A stretch of 64,000 nucleotides of DNA. Origin: Lepas anatifera. Lineage: Eukaryota > Arthropoda > Thecostraca > Lepadidae. The DNA lies in the NCBI GenBank assembly GCA_034440635.1, contig JAOTON010000977.1:496001-560000 (forward strand), in the 5' to 3' direction. Of this stretch, positions 10,701 to 21,696 are shown one piece after another. Within the stretch, counting starts at the first letter, position 1. Every line of letters starts with the position of its first letter. The position numbers and the translations under genes are program-made. The notes under the pieces are model-generated. The model was not told the origin of the DNA and made no database searches. It saw only the letters and a program-made list of their open reading frames with translations.

Positions 10701-13700
10701 TGTGTCTATGTCCGGTTAAAATGTTATTGGTATGCCATAGACAGGCCCAATATTTGTTATTGGTGAGATTATCCCCACCTACCAGAGCAAACCAGTGGTC
10801 GCAGCCTTATAATGTGACGTAGTGTAGCTGTCTTCGAAGGCCATGACCAGCTTTGTCGACGGTATTTGGATGTGAGGATTGGTGTTTGGTTGTATTCATG
10901 GTGTGTAGAATAATGTAAATGAACTGTGCCGGCATGGGCTTGGAAGTGTCATGTCGTCATGTGCTGGAAGAGAAAATGGTGGAGCTGTATACAAACTTTT
11001 GCTTGTAGTTTTGGTCAGGTTTTGTTACAAAAATCCTGTTAGGCTTGTGCATATTCAACTGCGATTTTCCCTCTTCAAACAAGTTTCTGCTGTAGGCTAA
11101 ATATTGATGACGAAAGATAGAATTTCAAGCAAAGGTAGTAGACCAATACGTATAGCTTCAGTCGCCTCTCGTGCTGTGCAGCTCCGATGGCAGTACGCTG
11201 CAGGGATGCCTGGTTTTAGTGTGATTTGAGACTCTCTGGCCCCGTGACCGGCCTGCTGATGCGGGAGAAGATGGCGTTAACGCTGCTATGAAACTGGCAC
11301 CAATGCGCACGATAACGGGTGACCACAGCGGCACCCGCCCCTGAAATACAATTGGCCGGACGGCCCGTTTGCTGAGCCTGGGGACAGGCTGTGGAGGAGC
11401 ATCTTCAGAGCTGGCCGGGTACGGGCGCCGTCATATTTATAATATGCTGATATTGATCCAAAACTTATGTCATTGAGAGTTGAGTTGAGGCCATTGATCC
11501 GAAACTGAGGCATTTGTGTTTAATTTTGTCTATCGAAGCCTGCTGGAGAAACGCATGGTATTTACTAACCGTAGTAAATGAAAAGTTTCGAATTGATTCT
11601 TTTGTGCGGTTCAAGTCTGACTTCGAAGAGGAGTTCCAACTTCTCTCCCGTTTCACTAGCTTACCTGCATCCTCAAACGCGAGTAAATATGTGCTTGTAG
11701 ATATATGTATTATAAGTAATTTGATCCTGCACTTGTTTATGTGTTTCGTTTTTTATGCGCCAGTATGAGCGAGTGACTGAGCCCTGACTGATGGCACCCT
11801 CCGACCTCTCCACGGACGAATTATCGCCCAGCAATGGCAGCTGCTGCCAATGTTCTTTTCATCTCCAGGCTTTATTGGTTCAAGTTTAAGACAGATGCCG
11901 ACATAAATCGAACCGTATTCATGCAATCTTCCGACGTCTTCCCGTTCCTTCCATGTGATTGCATGGTGTCAGTCAGGGGCGAAACTAGACTTGTTCGCTG
12001 TACAATGTATTTAATTTGGTGGTGTAGGATTTGTCAGTCGCGAGCACTGATGTAGTTGTTAGTCATGATTTTTCCGTTTAGTTAAGCAGGCTTTTAAATA
12101 TCAGAGAGTAGGTTTCGGTGGGAAAATGTTGATTGATGCGCTACTTGCACGGTTCGGTTCGCCGCCCTGTCCACTGCCGGCGTTGCCCTCAGTTAGGGCC
12201 GAGCTGTGTGTTTGACGACCTCCAGCGGTGGCGGCGCTGCGCGAAATGTCGTCTCTACGACCACGCCTCAATCGGGAGCGTCCTGTTCTCTGGCAGAGGC
12301 ACTAATGAAAGTTCAGCGCTCAATCGGGCCGGCTCTCCAGCTGACGTGAATACTTGTGCGCTCCAGAGGAGACGAGTGCTCCGGGCGGGGCGGCCCGGTG
12401 ACGCCGGGGTCAGTGGGGCGGGGCGGCGACAGCGCCACCACTGACCTTCCACCGTCACAAGTGTACACTCGGACGCTGCCGCTGTCAGCCGCCTGTCATC
12501 GCCAGCGGCAGCGCAGATTACTTCCGCATCGTGGAGGGCCTCGTCAAGGCGGGGAGACCCTCGTCATGTGATTTCCTGTCATGCTACTGAGTGCGAAAGT
12601 GTGTCGATGGAAATCGCTCGGAAGTTTGCCACCATAGGAACTGGAAATGGTATTACGCGTCCCTGTCGCGACGTTGGCTGGCAGATGACGGGCGTGTTTG
12701 GTGGCCGTCCTTTCACTGCTATTGGCAGGGTAGGTGTGCGGGTGACGTTGACGACTGGGCGTGAAGTGGCTTGACTTTCAATAGGGCGACGTTACCATCT
12801 AAACGCCCCGCACGGGCCGCTGAGCGGCTCTTCACCTGGGAAGCCACTGTCAGACTGGATGATTTAGTAGGGGTAATGTTTGGCACACTCGTTAGATGGC
12901 CGGGACCAATTTACGTGCATTTAGTCTGGCATGGTCTGCAATTGTGCGGATGCTCGTCGGCAGTTTTGCACGCGTCGGTGAGGGGTCCGCGCCACCTTTG
13001 CCAGTGCGGGGTGCCCCCTCCCCCCCTGTGGTCTCAGCGACCACCACGCCCTACTAGATAGCGAGAAGTGAAAAGCAGTGTTAGACAGCCAACCCGTCTT
13101 GATCTCTACAGAAAATGTGGCTTACCATTTTTGGTCACGTCATTTTTTTAGGTCAAAGTAACTTTCTTATTTATAGTAATACAATGGTATTTTTGTGTCA
13201 TAATGGCTGACAGACTAGGGCTAAATAACACGTATCAACACCATTTGAGTATTCTCGCCAAGCCTCATCGAATGATGTACCTCATGTCTATGTCCAGCAG
13301 CTTAACTAACCTGACCTGAGCTGCGGTCAACATGGGTCATAATGCAGATCATTCAAACTGCAGCGGTATGCTTAACATGATACCTTCAAAATAAATGCTC
13401 TATCACCATTATCTGCGAAGGTATCGAACTTCAACAAATTGTCCCGTGTTACTCCAGTAGAGAGGTCATGACTGATCTTACGGCAAGGCATCGATACAAA
13501 AATTATCACTACGGCAAATATTTGTACTCAGTTATGTTAATATGTGATGTAAATATCATATCGATGTAATTTGCTCGTACTGCTACGCCTATCGGCATTT
13601 TTTGGGGTGGGGGGGGCGGGAGGGGCTCGAATCATTTGACCTGTGCACGTGGCCTGATCTGATATGGCTTGAACCTAGAAAGTTTCCGAAGTTGCGAAAA

Positions 13701-14411
13701 GGACCAAAGAGTAGGTATGCTGGGTACGACGGCGCTGCTCGCTGCCGTTGTTTCCTACATGTGAATGCCTTTGGGGTATCCGGCCCCCGTACCGGCGCCT
13801 CTCATTTTATCGATTGCATTGAGAACTAAACCGTTCTTGACAGATATTGTTAAAGAAATATGGTCCGTAGAAACCACACGATTATTCTAAAGATGTCGTG
13901 GAGGGAGAACGATTGTTTACGGCACTGATAGCTCCGTTACATCATGTGTGTGTGTGGAGCTGGTATTCCGCACCGCGAATCATAAAGCTCGTGATACATA
14001 GAAACGAGGAAAGTCGCGTGGACTAATTTTTCAAGAAAACAAACATATACCTTGACTTTAGTTCAGAACCATATTATTGTAATTAGAGGTAAGAAGGTAC
14101 GAATGATGTGGCCTGTGTGGGTGTGGGCGTGTGTGTGTTTATAGTACATGATTTCTCAATATTAGGTATACGAAGTACTCGAAGCTAGTATGTGGTGACA
14201 CTGCGAAATGCCCGAGCAGTTGGGGCGCTCAAAAGCTCCCCTCTCCCCCAAAAAAAAACAGATGTGTCGACACAACAGATAGGGTCACGTCCCAATCTGT
14301 TCTCATTCTCCTCGACTCACTATGAGCAGTCGCTTTAGTGCCCCATCCGCCACGCACCGCCTCTGGGTACCAGCCAGTGTCAGCACCGTCATGCTCTGCT
14401 CTGTGGTCCAG
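7754..14411. other. large fry intron 3
   Basis: 6.7 kb without a supported exon. A GC- and CpG-rich patch at about 12,130-13,070 could be a regulatory island or an unrelated exon, but I find no recognisable protein in it. Around 13,250-13,540 there is a remnant of the TTAA-type repeat seen at 34.5-36.1 kb, sharing AAAATAAATGCTCTATCACC. Confidence 0.55.
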
Positions 14412-14552
14412 GTGCTGGAGAAGGGCCCACTGTACGTGCAGCAACCAATCCTGAACGTGCTACACTGCCTGCTGCACTACATGGACCTCGGCCAGACGGC
14501 CAACCAGCCCATCAACGCCGACCTGCTGCGCTCCATAGCGCGATACGCCCAG
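14412..14552 (+). CDS. fry: fry exon 4
   Basis: 141 bp, phase 0 at both ends, acceptor ctgtggtccag and donor gtagga. It encodes VLEKGPLYVQQPILNVLHCL, then a helix ending in QPINADLLRSIARYAQ. It follows exon 3 directly in known Furry proteins. Confidence 0.94.
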
Positions 14553-15352
14553 GTAGGACGTCCATAGCGCTATTCCCTCAGTTCAGGTGGATCCCTGGCC
14601 CTGGCGCTATTTTCCCAGGTAATTCTGGTCCATAATGGGGAACGCCCTGTAAGACGTCTATAACGTGGTACGCCAGGTAAGGCGTCTATAACGTGGTACG
14701 CCAGGTAAGACGTCTAAAACGTGGTACGCCAGGTAAGACGTCTATAACGTGGTACGCCAGGTAAGACGTCTATAACGTGGTACGCCAGGTAAGACGTCTA
14801 TAACGTGGTACGCCAGGTAAGACGTCTATAACGTGGTACGCCAGGTAAGACGTCTATAACGTGGTACGCCAGGTAAGACGTCTACAACGTGGTACGCCAG
14901 GTAAGACGTTATGGCGTGGTACGCCAGGTAAGACGTCTATAACGTGGTACGCTAGATAAGACGTATATGGCGTGGTACGCCAGGTAAGACGTATGTGGCG
15001 TGGTACGCCAGGTAAGACGTCTATAACGTGGTACGCCAGGTAAGACGTCTATAACGTGGTACGCCAGGTAAGACGTATATAACGTGGTACGCCAGGTAAG
15101 ACGTTATGGCGTGGTACGCCAGGTAAGACGTCTATAACGTGGTACGCCAGGTAAGACGTCTACAACGTGGTACGCCAGGTAAGACGTCTATAACGTGGTA
15201 CGCCAGGTAAGACGTCTGTGGCGTTGTGCGCTAGATAAGACGTCTGTGGCGTTGTGCGCTAGATAAGACGTATATGGCGTGGTACGCCAGGTAAGACGTA
15301 TATGGTGTGGTACGCCAGGTAAGACGTCTATGACGTAGTACGCCAGGTAAGG
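14553..15352 (+). repeat. 28-bp array of duplicated 5' splice sites
   Basis: The unit is GTAAGACGTCTATAACGTGG plus TACGCCAG, 28 bp, about 25 copies. Each unit joins as CGCCAG|GTAAGA, a strong donor consensus. It mirrors the real exon 4 end (TACGCCCAG|gtaggacgtcc), so the array appears to have grown from the exon-intron junction. Because 28 is not a multiple of three, a downstream donor would usually shift the frame. A few units have TAGATAAG, which kills the GT. Confidence 0.93.
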
Positions 15353-15735
15353 TGGACTGTATGGATTGTGGCAATGGAATAGGAGTGAATTATATTGGAA
15401 AACGATCGCAGCTCCGGTTCTACAACTGAGATGTCAAAATGTATCTTATCAGTTTCAAAATGTTCTTATCAAAATCTTCTTATCAGTTTGTCTTTCTGTC
15501 AGTTTGGCAGAGGTAGGTCTTTCAGTGCCTAATGTGCACGCCATAAACTTTTATATCGCTTTAACCGATGTTGAAGCATATTCATTCGGTGAAATGTATA
15601 AACCCATTTAACTTATTTCTAAAAATTGAGATATCATTATTGGCGTTTCTGGGCACATTTCCAGCGATGTGTTCGTTCTGTTTAACTGGCATCAGGAGGT
15701 ACCCTGTGTTTTGGGTGTGTGTCTACCATCTGACC
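15353..15735. other. fry intron 4, unique part
   Basis: AT-rich sequence between two arrays. No feature recognised. Confidence 0.55.
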
Positions 15736-16215
15736 GGTATGGGCTCCTCCGACAGGGGTGGCAGGAGGAACAGCACTGGTCTGTGTGCGGTATACGTGTC
15801 CGTGTGTACAGTCTGACTCTGTCGGCCCACTGACCTGTGTATGCGGTGTATGTGTCCGTGTGTACAATCTGACTCTGTCGGCCCACTGGTCTGTGTCTGC
15901 GGTGTACGTGTCCGTGTGTACAATCTGACTCTGTCGGCCCACTGGTCTGTGTCTGCGGTGTACGTGTCCGTGTGTACAGTCTGACTGTGTTCCCGGCCCC
16001 AGCAGCAGGGGCAGCACTGGTCTGTGTCTGCGGTGTACGTGTCCGTTTGTACAGTCTGACTCGGTCCCGGCCCGCACTGGCCTGTGTCTGCGGTGTACGT
16101 GTCCGTGTGTACAGTCTGACTGTGTCCGGCCCCAGCAGCAGGGGCAGCACTGGCCTGTGTCTGCGGTGTACGTGTCCGTTTGTACAGTCTGACTGGTTCC
16201 CGGCCCCAGCAGCAG
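15736..16215 (+). repeat. about 61-73-bp array before fry exon 5
   Basis: Units carry CTGTGTCTGCGGTGTACGTG, TCCGTGTGTACAGTCTGACT and, in some, CCCAGCAGCAGGGGCAGCAC. The last piece is the real exon 5 acceptor plus first codons (agcagcag|GGGCAGCACTGG), found as extra copies near 16,000 and 16,135. Long minus-strand open frames here are products of the repeat. Confidence 0.87.
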
Positions 16216-16378
16216 GGGCAGCACTGGCGGGAGGCGCTGCGGATCCTGAAGCTGGCGGTGTCCCAGAGCTCCACGCTGGCTGCTGCGCCGTCCTCTGCCG
16301 CCGTTCAGACCGCCGATACCTCCGGCATCCACGTCTCGTTCGTCGAGACTGAAGTCAATGCCAAGAAGGAGCTACCCG
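16216..16378 (+). CDS. fry: fry exon 5
   Basis: 163 bp, starts in phase 0 after ccccagcagcag and ends one base into a codon before gtacgc. It encodes GQHWREALRILKLAVSQSST, an alanine/serine-rich linker and VEFxxxx-like acidic sequence ending in NAKKELPG. HWREALRILKLAV is a conserved Furry helix. Other AGs in the acceptor cluster could be used. Confidence 0.9.
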
Positions 16379-16542
16379 GTACGCTGCGGCTGGGCTGCAT
16401 GCCAGAGCTTCATGCTCGGCTGATGTGCAATTTTGCAGCTGCCGTGTTTTTTGTTTTACTTTCGACTAATGTGTCTGCCTTTTTTAAATCAAGTTTGACT
16501 TGTGAATGCTGTGTCCGACCCCTTCTACAATATTGCGACAGC

Positions 16543-16838
16543 TTCCATCGGTCCCCCTCCTGTAAGTGCGTACTGAGCCGTCGTGCCCACAGGCCGTACC
16601 ATGGAGTAGATCCCCTCCTGTAAGTGCGGGCTGAGCCGCCACCGTGCCCGCAGGCCGTACCATGGAGTCGATCCCCTCCTGTAAGTGCGGGCTGAGCCGC
16701 CACCGTGCCCGCAGGCCGTACCATGGAGTCGATCCCCTCCCTGTACGTGCGGGCTGAGCCGTCACCCTGCCCGCAGGCCGCACCATGGAGTCGATCCCCT
16801 CCCTGTACGTGCGGGCTGAGCCGTCACCCTGCCCGCAG
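16543..16838 (+). repeat. 61-62-bp array of acceptor plus donor (pseudo-microexons)
   Basis: About four and a half units precede exon 6. Each has cccgcag|GCCGTACCATGGAG..., copying the exon 6 start, then CCCCTCCT|GTAAGTGC, a near-perfect donor. The enclosed piece is 27 nt (for example 16,654-16,680). The first unit has an in-frame TAG; the others are open and would encode RTMESIPS-type peptides if spliced in. Confidence 0.88.
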
Positions 16839-17023
16839 GCCGCACCATGGAGTTCAGCTACGACGTCTCCCAGACGCCCATCATCGGACGCCGGGTGACC
16901 AAGGCGGCCGGCGAGCTGACGGCCAAGGAGGAGGCGGGCGAGGCCGCCTCCCCGCGGCGCTCCGTCTCCGTCTCCATGGCCGACGTCTCCACCGGCGGAT
17001 GGAAGCGGCCCTGGCTCTCACAG
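16839..17023 (+). CDS. fry: fry exon 6
   Basis: 185 bp. The acceptor is gcccgcag and the donor gtgctg. Two bases complete the glycine codon from exon 5, giving the conserved ELPG-RTMEFSYDVSQTPIIG junction. The rest is a polar linker with PRRSVSVSMADVS, a plausible basic phosphorylation-type sequence, ending in WKRPWLSQ. Confidence 0.93.
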
Positions 17024-17858
17024 GTGCTGATGGGTCACTCCGACTCGCACCGTCACGCGCACTCGTACCCCTAGGGGCTGGCTCTCACGGGGGCGCACTA
17101 GTCAGGGATGGTCCGGGGCTTCTACACACCCGCTCTGCAGAAGGGAATCTGTCTGGTATACATCCCAGAGAAGGGAGGCTGGGGTGTTGTAAAAATAGCA
17201 GAGAAAAGTCGTAATGAAGATATGACTCTGCCATTATATTTTATTTCGTGCAGGAACTTTCATCCTGAATAGCTAGTATGTTGATTATCTTATTTATGTC
17301 ACCATGGTAGCTGTTATCTGCAAATAAGTAGACTTTTGCCCTGGATTTTCTGCTTAACAATGCGCTTGTTAGCTGTTTTCCCCAAGGTGGCTGCCTTTAT
17401 GAGTATGCCTGTCATGTGAGCGTCAGTATCGCCTTTGCTGGCTCCTCTTTCATCTGGATCACTTGATGTTGTTATTGGTCTTTGTGATTGGCTATTTTGG
17501 TATTAACGATGTCCATATGTCTTGGAATGAACGATGGCCATCTTTCATGCTTCAGTGGGCCATATTATTGGAGGCCAAAGAAAGCATGCAATACTAGGCT
17601 TTGATGTACCTTTGCTCACGCGTGCCCGATAAGGCTTCAATTACAGCTCCTAATCGAGTTCAAGAGATCAAATCGCGTTGAGTATCGAGTTGAAGAGGTA
17701 ACTTGGTGATTATGCTGCCTTTAATGCCGTTGCTCTTTCGCGCGACGCCAGGGAGCTCGTTAGATACAGCTGTATCGCTGTCCAACTAACCTAGATTTAC
17801 GGTGAGAGTGCCGTTGTGTGGCGTGCTGGGGGCTGCGACTGACGGGTGTGGCCGGCAG
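17024..17858. other. fry intron 6
   Basis: Ordinary intron with no repeat array and no recognised feature. It ends in ggccggcag. Confidence 0.6.
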
Positions 17859-17933
17859 ACCCGCACCCGAGACCGGCTGCTGAACCTGCTGATCAGCTGC
17901 GGCACCCGCGTCGGCCTGCCCAAGAGCCCGTCG
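17859..17933 (+). CDS. fry: fry exon 7
   Basis: 75 bp, phase 0 at both ends, donor gtgagt. It encodes TRTRDRLLNLLISCGTRVGL followed by PKSPS. The GTRVGLPKSPS stretch fits the Furry segment that precedes VIFSQ. Confidence 0.88.
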
Positions 17934-18295
17934 GTGAGTGCCCTTCGCCTGTGGCAGGCGTGCACCGGACTGGGAGCTGGGCTGGTGGCGAGGTGCCTGC
18001 GAGTGTTAGGATGTCTTTATTTTGAGAGCAGCGAGACATGGACAGCGCCATTAGTTCTGCCTCAGGCTATTCGTGGTGTATCATGCTGCTTATTATCGTT
18101 TACATGCATTATTCACGGATGCAATCGCCCACTCACTTCTCGTTCAGCCGTCCCCTGCCGCCTGTTGAAGCCGTGACTCTGAGGCACCACTGCGGGTCTT
18201 GTCTCTGTCACGCCAATCACGCTGCCAGTCACTTCATAGCCGTCTCTGCCGCGCTCCTTGACCACTGCGCTGACCCTGTACTCTGTCCTGGCCAG

Positions 18296-18472
18296 GTGAT
18301 CTTCAGCCAGACGTCGGACATGCTGGAGCGCCAGTCGTCGATGGCGTCCTCCACCGAGGAGGTCTCGGCACAACCTCACGAGTCCACTGACTCGATGGAC
18401 GAACACGAAGCCCAGCAGTTCGGCGTCATCCGCGAGTTTGACTTCTTGGAGTACGAACTCGAAAGCCAGGAG
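18296..18472 (+). CDS. fry: fry exon 8
   Basis: 177 bp, phase 0 at both ends, acceptor tcctggccag, donor gtaagt. It encodes VIFSQTSDMLERQSSMASST, an acidic linker, then QQFGVIREFDFLEYELESQE. The FGVxREFDFLEYELE motif is highly conserved in Furry. Confidence 0.94.
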
Positions 18473-18639
18473 GTAAGTGCGGGCCCTGTCTGGGGCCGGA
18501 TTTGTATTCACTCAAGGTCCACATCAGGGAATACAGTTCGTCTATTCTCGTCTGTAATTTGAAATGGTAAAAGTGATAAAAGAAAATAATAAAAGGTGAT
18601 ATAAATTGATGCGTATGACGTTACAAATTGGTGGTACCG

Positions 18640-18999
18640 GCTGGTGACTAGGTCTGCTCAATTGGTAACGGCTGTTGACTAGGTCTGCTCAGTTGGTAAC
18701 GGCTGGCGACCAGGTCTGCTCAGTTGGTAATGACTTGCGACTACGTCTGCTCCGTTGGTCACGACTTGCGGCTAGGTTTGCGCGGTTAATAACGACTGGT
18801 GACTAGGCCTGCTCAGTTGGTAACGGCCGGTGACTAGGCCTGCTCAGTTGGTAACGGCCGGTGATTAGGTCTGCTCAGTCGGTAACGGCTGTTGGCTAGG
18901 TCTGCTCAGTTGGTAACGACTGGTGACTAGGTCTGCGCGGTTGGTAACGGCCGGTGACGAAATCTGCTCAGTTGGTAACGGTCGGCGGTGGTGACGCAG
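18640..18999 (+). repeat. 31-bp array before fry exon 9
   Basis: About ten imperfect units carrying GACTAGGTCTGCTCAGTTGG then TAACGGCTGGT run to within about 20 bp of the exon 9 acceptor. TGCTCAG is a weak acceptor-like motif in each, and ACTAGGT is a weak donor-like motif. Confidence 0.88.
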
Positions 19000-19125
19000 G
19001 GTGAGAGTCTGGACAACTTCAACTGGGGCGTGCGGCGGCGCTCCCTCAGCGACCTGGAGCTGCAGGAGGCGGCGCCGCGGCCCGACGGCTCCCTGCTCTC
19101 CCCGCGCCACCTGACACCCAGCAAG
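19000..19125 (+). CDS. fry: fry exon 9
   Basis: 126 bp, phase 0 at both ends, acceptor gtgacgcag, donor gtaaac. It encodes GESLDNFNWGVRRRSLSDLE, LQEAAPRPDGSLLSPRHLTP and SK. The ESLDNFNWGVRRRSLS block is a known Furry-type stretch with a basic consensus around serine. Confidence 0.92.
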
Positions 19126-19583
19126 GTAAACTTCTCTACTCCCCTTGTATATGTTCTGGGCTTTTGAAATGACACGTTGTGGTGAAATTACAAGTTTCGA
19201 TGCTGCTAGAATTTGTGATTGAGTGCGTGGGTTAAAGCTAAATACAATTATATAAGTTATACTTAATTATATAAGTACAATCTTATAAACTCAATTCTAT
19301 AAGAATTATAAGTCCCTACCTGACAGCCTTTATCCTGTGCCCTTTGTTTAAGCCTGGCCTGCCTTTCTTACTTTTTTTAAGGTACCGGTACCTAGTCCTG
19401 TAAATTTAAATAAAGAGTCGGACAAAACGTCTTGTTTTAAGCGCAGGTATTGCGACAACGTGTCGAACATGACGACCTGTCAGTGCGTGTTGGCGAGTGA
19501 CGCTGCGCCTCAGCCTGTTCTCTAGCCGGTAGTAGTAGTAGTAGTATAAATTTGTATTGTGTAATGTGTTGGTTACGTTGCAG

Positions 19584-19702
19584 ACGGTGATGCTGGATGA
19601 ATCGTCGGACGACGACGGCGGCAGCGTCTCCCCCCTGGACGACATGGCCTCCTTCGAGTCGACCTCCTCCGCCGCCGGCGCCACCATTTTCGAGCCCGAC
19701 AG
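19584..19702 (+). CDS. fry: fry exon 10
   Basis: 119 bp, acceptor ttacgttgcag, donor gtcaga. It starts in phase 0 and ends two bases into a codon. It encodes TVMLDESSDDDGGSVSPLDD then ASFESTSSAAGATIFEPD, an acidic serine-rich linker. Confidence 0.85.
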
Positions 19703-19757
19703 GTCAGACAACCGGTTGCTGGGGGTGCTGGGTATTTACCTCTACGGACTAGTATCA

Positions 19758-19935
19758 GGAGAAATAATAATAATTGTTGTGGTTTAATGACGCACGAGCT
19801 GCTAAGACTATCCAAATCTCACCTTGTTGGGATAGATGTGGGGGATCAGAACTTCAGAAGCTCTGCTGGGACTTGAACACGAGACGAATGGTTCTGAAGA
19901 TTTTGATGCTATCTACCAAGCCACCCGTCGCTGGT
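19758..19935 (-). mobile_element. tRNA-derived SINE
   Basis: On the minus strand there is a tRNA-like head. An A-box-like TGGCTTGGTAGATAGC (complement of 19,908-19,923) is followed about 40 bp later by a B-box-like GTGTTCAAGTCCCAG (19,868-19,880). The body ends in a (ATT)n-like tail at the low-coordinate end near 19,762-19,775. This is the layout of a Pol III-transcribed tRNA-SINE. It sits in fry intron 10 in antisense. Confidence 0.68.
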
Positions 19936-20051
19936 ATGAGGAGATAGTGTGTTTCACGTTCAGTAGTAGATGTCGCGGCTGCCAGCCTCACTCCGCCGCC
20001 TTGGGCCGCCCGCCAGGCTGTCGGAGCGAGAGCGAGATAGTGTGTTTCACG
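19936..20051 (+). repeat. 92-bp duplication carrying the exon 11 acceptor
   Basis: The segment with TTTCACGTTCAGTAGTAGAT and GGGCCGCCCGCCAGGCTGTC is repeated at about 21,629-21,720 in front of and into exon 11. Without the transposon between them, the two copies would be in tandem with a period of about 92 bp. The left copy retains a CCAG acceptor and the first exon codons but then diverges. Confidence 0.83.
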
Positions 20052-21628
20052 CAGAGATGGCCTACGCTACGTTACGAAATTATTTTTCCGTAGCCGCAGT
20101 TCTGGAAATGAAACGTATCGTAGCTGGGCGAATTCTGTAGCGTACTACGCCAAAGTTTAGCGTATCGTAGCGTACTACGAAAAAAGTTACGTAGTAGTAG
20201 TAGTATAAATTTGTATTATGTAATGGCATATGCACAAAACAGCATACAACAACACAGCGGATTGGCGCAAAAGCTCACAGCTTAACTCTAAGCGCCTCTC
20301 CAATAGTCATTACAATTATTTATAGAAAAAAACTTTTAACAAAACATTAGCTAAACATAAATAGCCGCCGCCACGGTCACTGTTTGCCCGCCTACGCGCC
20401 GGATGGCGAAGCACCGCCACCATATATGCTTACATATATACCGCCACGTCATATATGTATATACCTTCTCGTGATCTCGATCGCGGTACTAAGGATTCTT
20501 GGTAAGAATTTGCTTTAATTCGAAATTTAAAATAGAAGTGATAATATTTGAAAAAGTAACGACCAAACCATTACTTTAAAATTACAAGCTTAAAACAATT
20601 CCACGAGAAATACAGTCGCTGTCAGTGGAGATCGGGGCCTTTTTATGGATACTATAAATCACGGACACATTTTTGGACCTGTAAAAATTAGAAGTCGGTT
20701 GATTTCGATTTATAATTTTTTTTTTTTCAACTGGTGACAAGAATTCCCGACCGTTCATTACACACATCAGGTCACGCGCATCAGGTCATCAGGTCACACA
20801 TCAGCTCAGGTCAAGGTCACTATCTCATCTAGCATAGTCAATATGCACATCAATCGACTCGTAGTAGCAATCTCAACGTAATGGTATCAAAAGGAAAATT
20901 TTATCGTCATGTCCTCCAAAGACATTGACACAAGTCTGAAAATCTGCCTGAGTATCCCAGATGACCTCTCAGAGGTCACAGGTAAAACATTGCAACAGGA
21001 ACCTGGAAAGGAGCCCCAGGATGCTACTATTTGGGGAATATGAAGGTATTTTCAGCTTTATCTACACAAATACAGCCCAATTTCTGTTTTCTTCATGCAT
21101 TTCCAACGGAGAGGCCATGCTCCGTACCTGACCTTAGGTAATCGATATGAAAAATCCCGGAGTATATGTTGTAGTACTCGGCAGGCCCATTATGTGGAAT
21201 CAGTTTCAATATTATAGATTCACCCCTTTCTTTCTTATGACACGTTAAACATTTTTTGGAGGTGAAGTCACTTAACCTGCACTGGTGACCTGACCTGAGA
21301 TGACTTAACCTTAAATTTTGGGGAAGGCTGCAGAATTGATCAAGGATAAGGTGTGCCAAGTACGGCGGTGCTTCGTGCCGCCGTTTTTTCGCGCCGCCGT
21401 TAAAACCCGAGGGGGTGTTCAAACACCCCCACCGGGGAGGGAGAAAAGTATGAATGTGTGAACGTAGTGTTAATATCGTAGTACGATATATTTTTACCTT
21501 AGCCGTAGCTAAAGTACCGTAACTCTGTAGTCGCTGAAATATAACGTAGCGTAGTTCCGTAGCCTAATTTTGGCCAAAATCGAACCGTAACGTAGCGTAA
21601 TTCGGTAACGTAGCGTAGGCCATCTCTG
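20052..21628. mobile_element. non-autonomous hAT-like transposon (1,577 bp)
   Basis: Terminal inverted repeats begin CAGAGATGGCCTACGCTACG and match for about 24 bp. An exact 8-bp target duplication, GTTTCACG, flanks it (20,044-20,051 and 21,629-21,636). An 8-bp TSD with CAG-starting TIRs is diagnostic of the hAT superfamily. Subterminal ACGTAGCGTA-type repeats are plentiful at both ends. No transposase is visible. It inserted inside the tandem duplication of the exon 11 acceptor. Confidence 0.92.
20760..21430. repeat. AGGTCA-rich repeat nested in the hAT element
   Basis: This shares long similarity with 35,580-36,090 (for example TGGTGACCTGACCTGAGATG and the ACGGCGG...CCGCCGT hairpin) and with 37,990-38,290. 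It ends in a GGGGGTGTT/AACACCCCC hairpin. It looks like a partial copy of the TTAA-type element family found at 34.5 kb. Confidence 0.75.
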
Positions 21629-21696
21629 GTTTCACGTTCAGTAGTAGATGTCACCCCTGTGCCTATCTCACCCCGCCGCCGTGGGCCGCCCGCTAG

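Noticed and set aside
12250..12570. Possible small exon with an LPHRGG or YFRIVEGLV-like reading
   Set aside because: No matching splice pair in phase with fry exons 3 and 4, which join directly in known Furry proteins.
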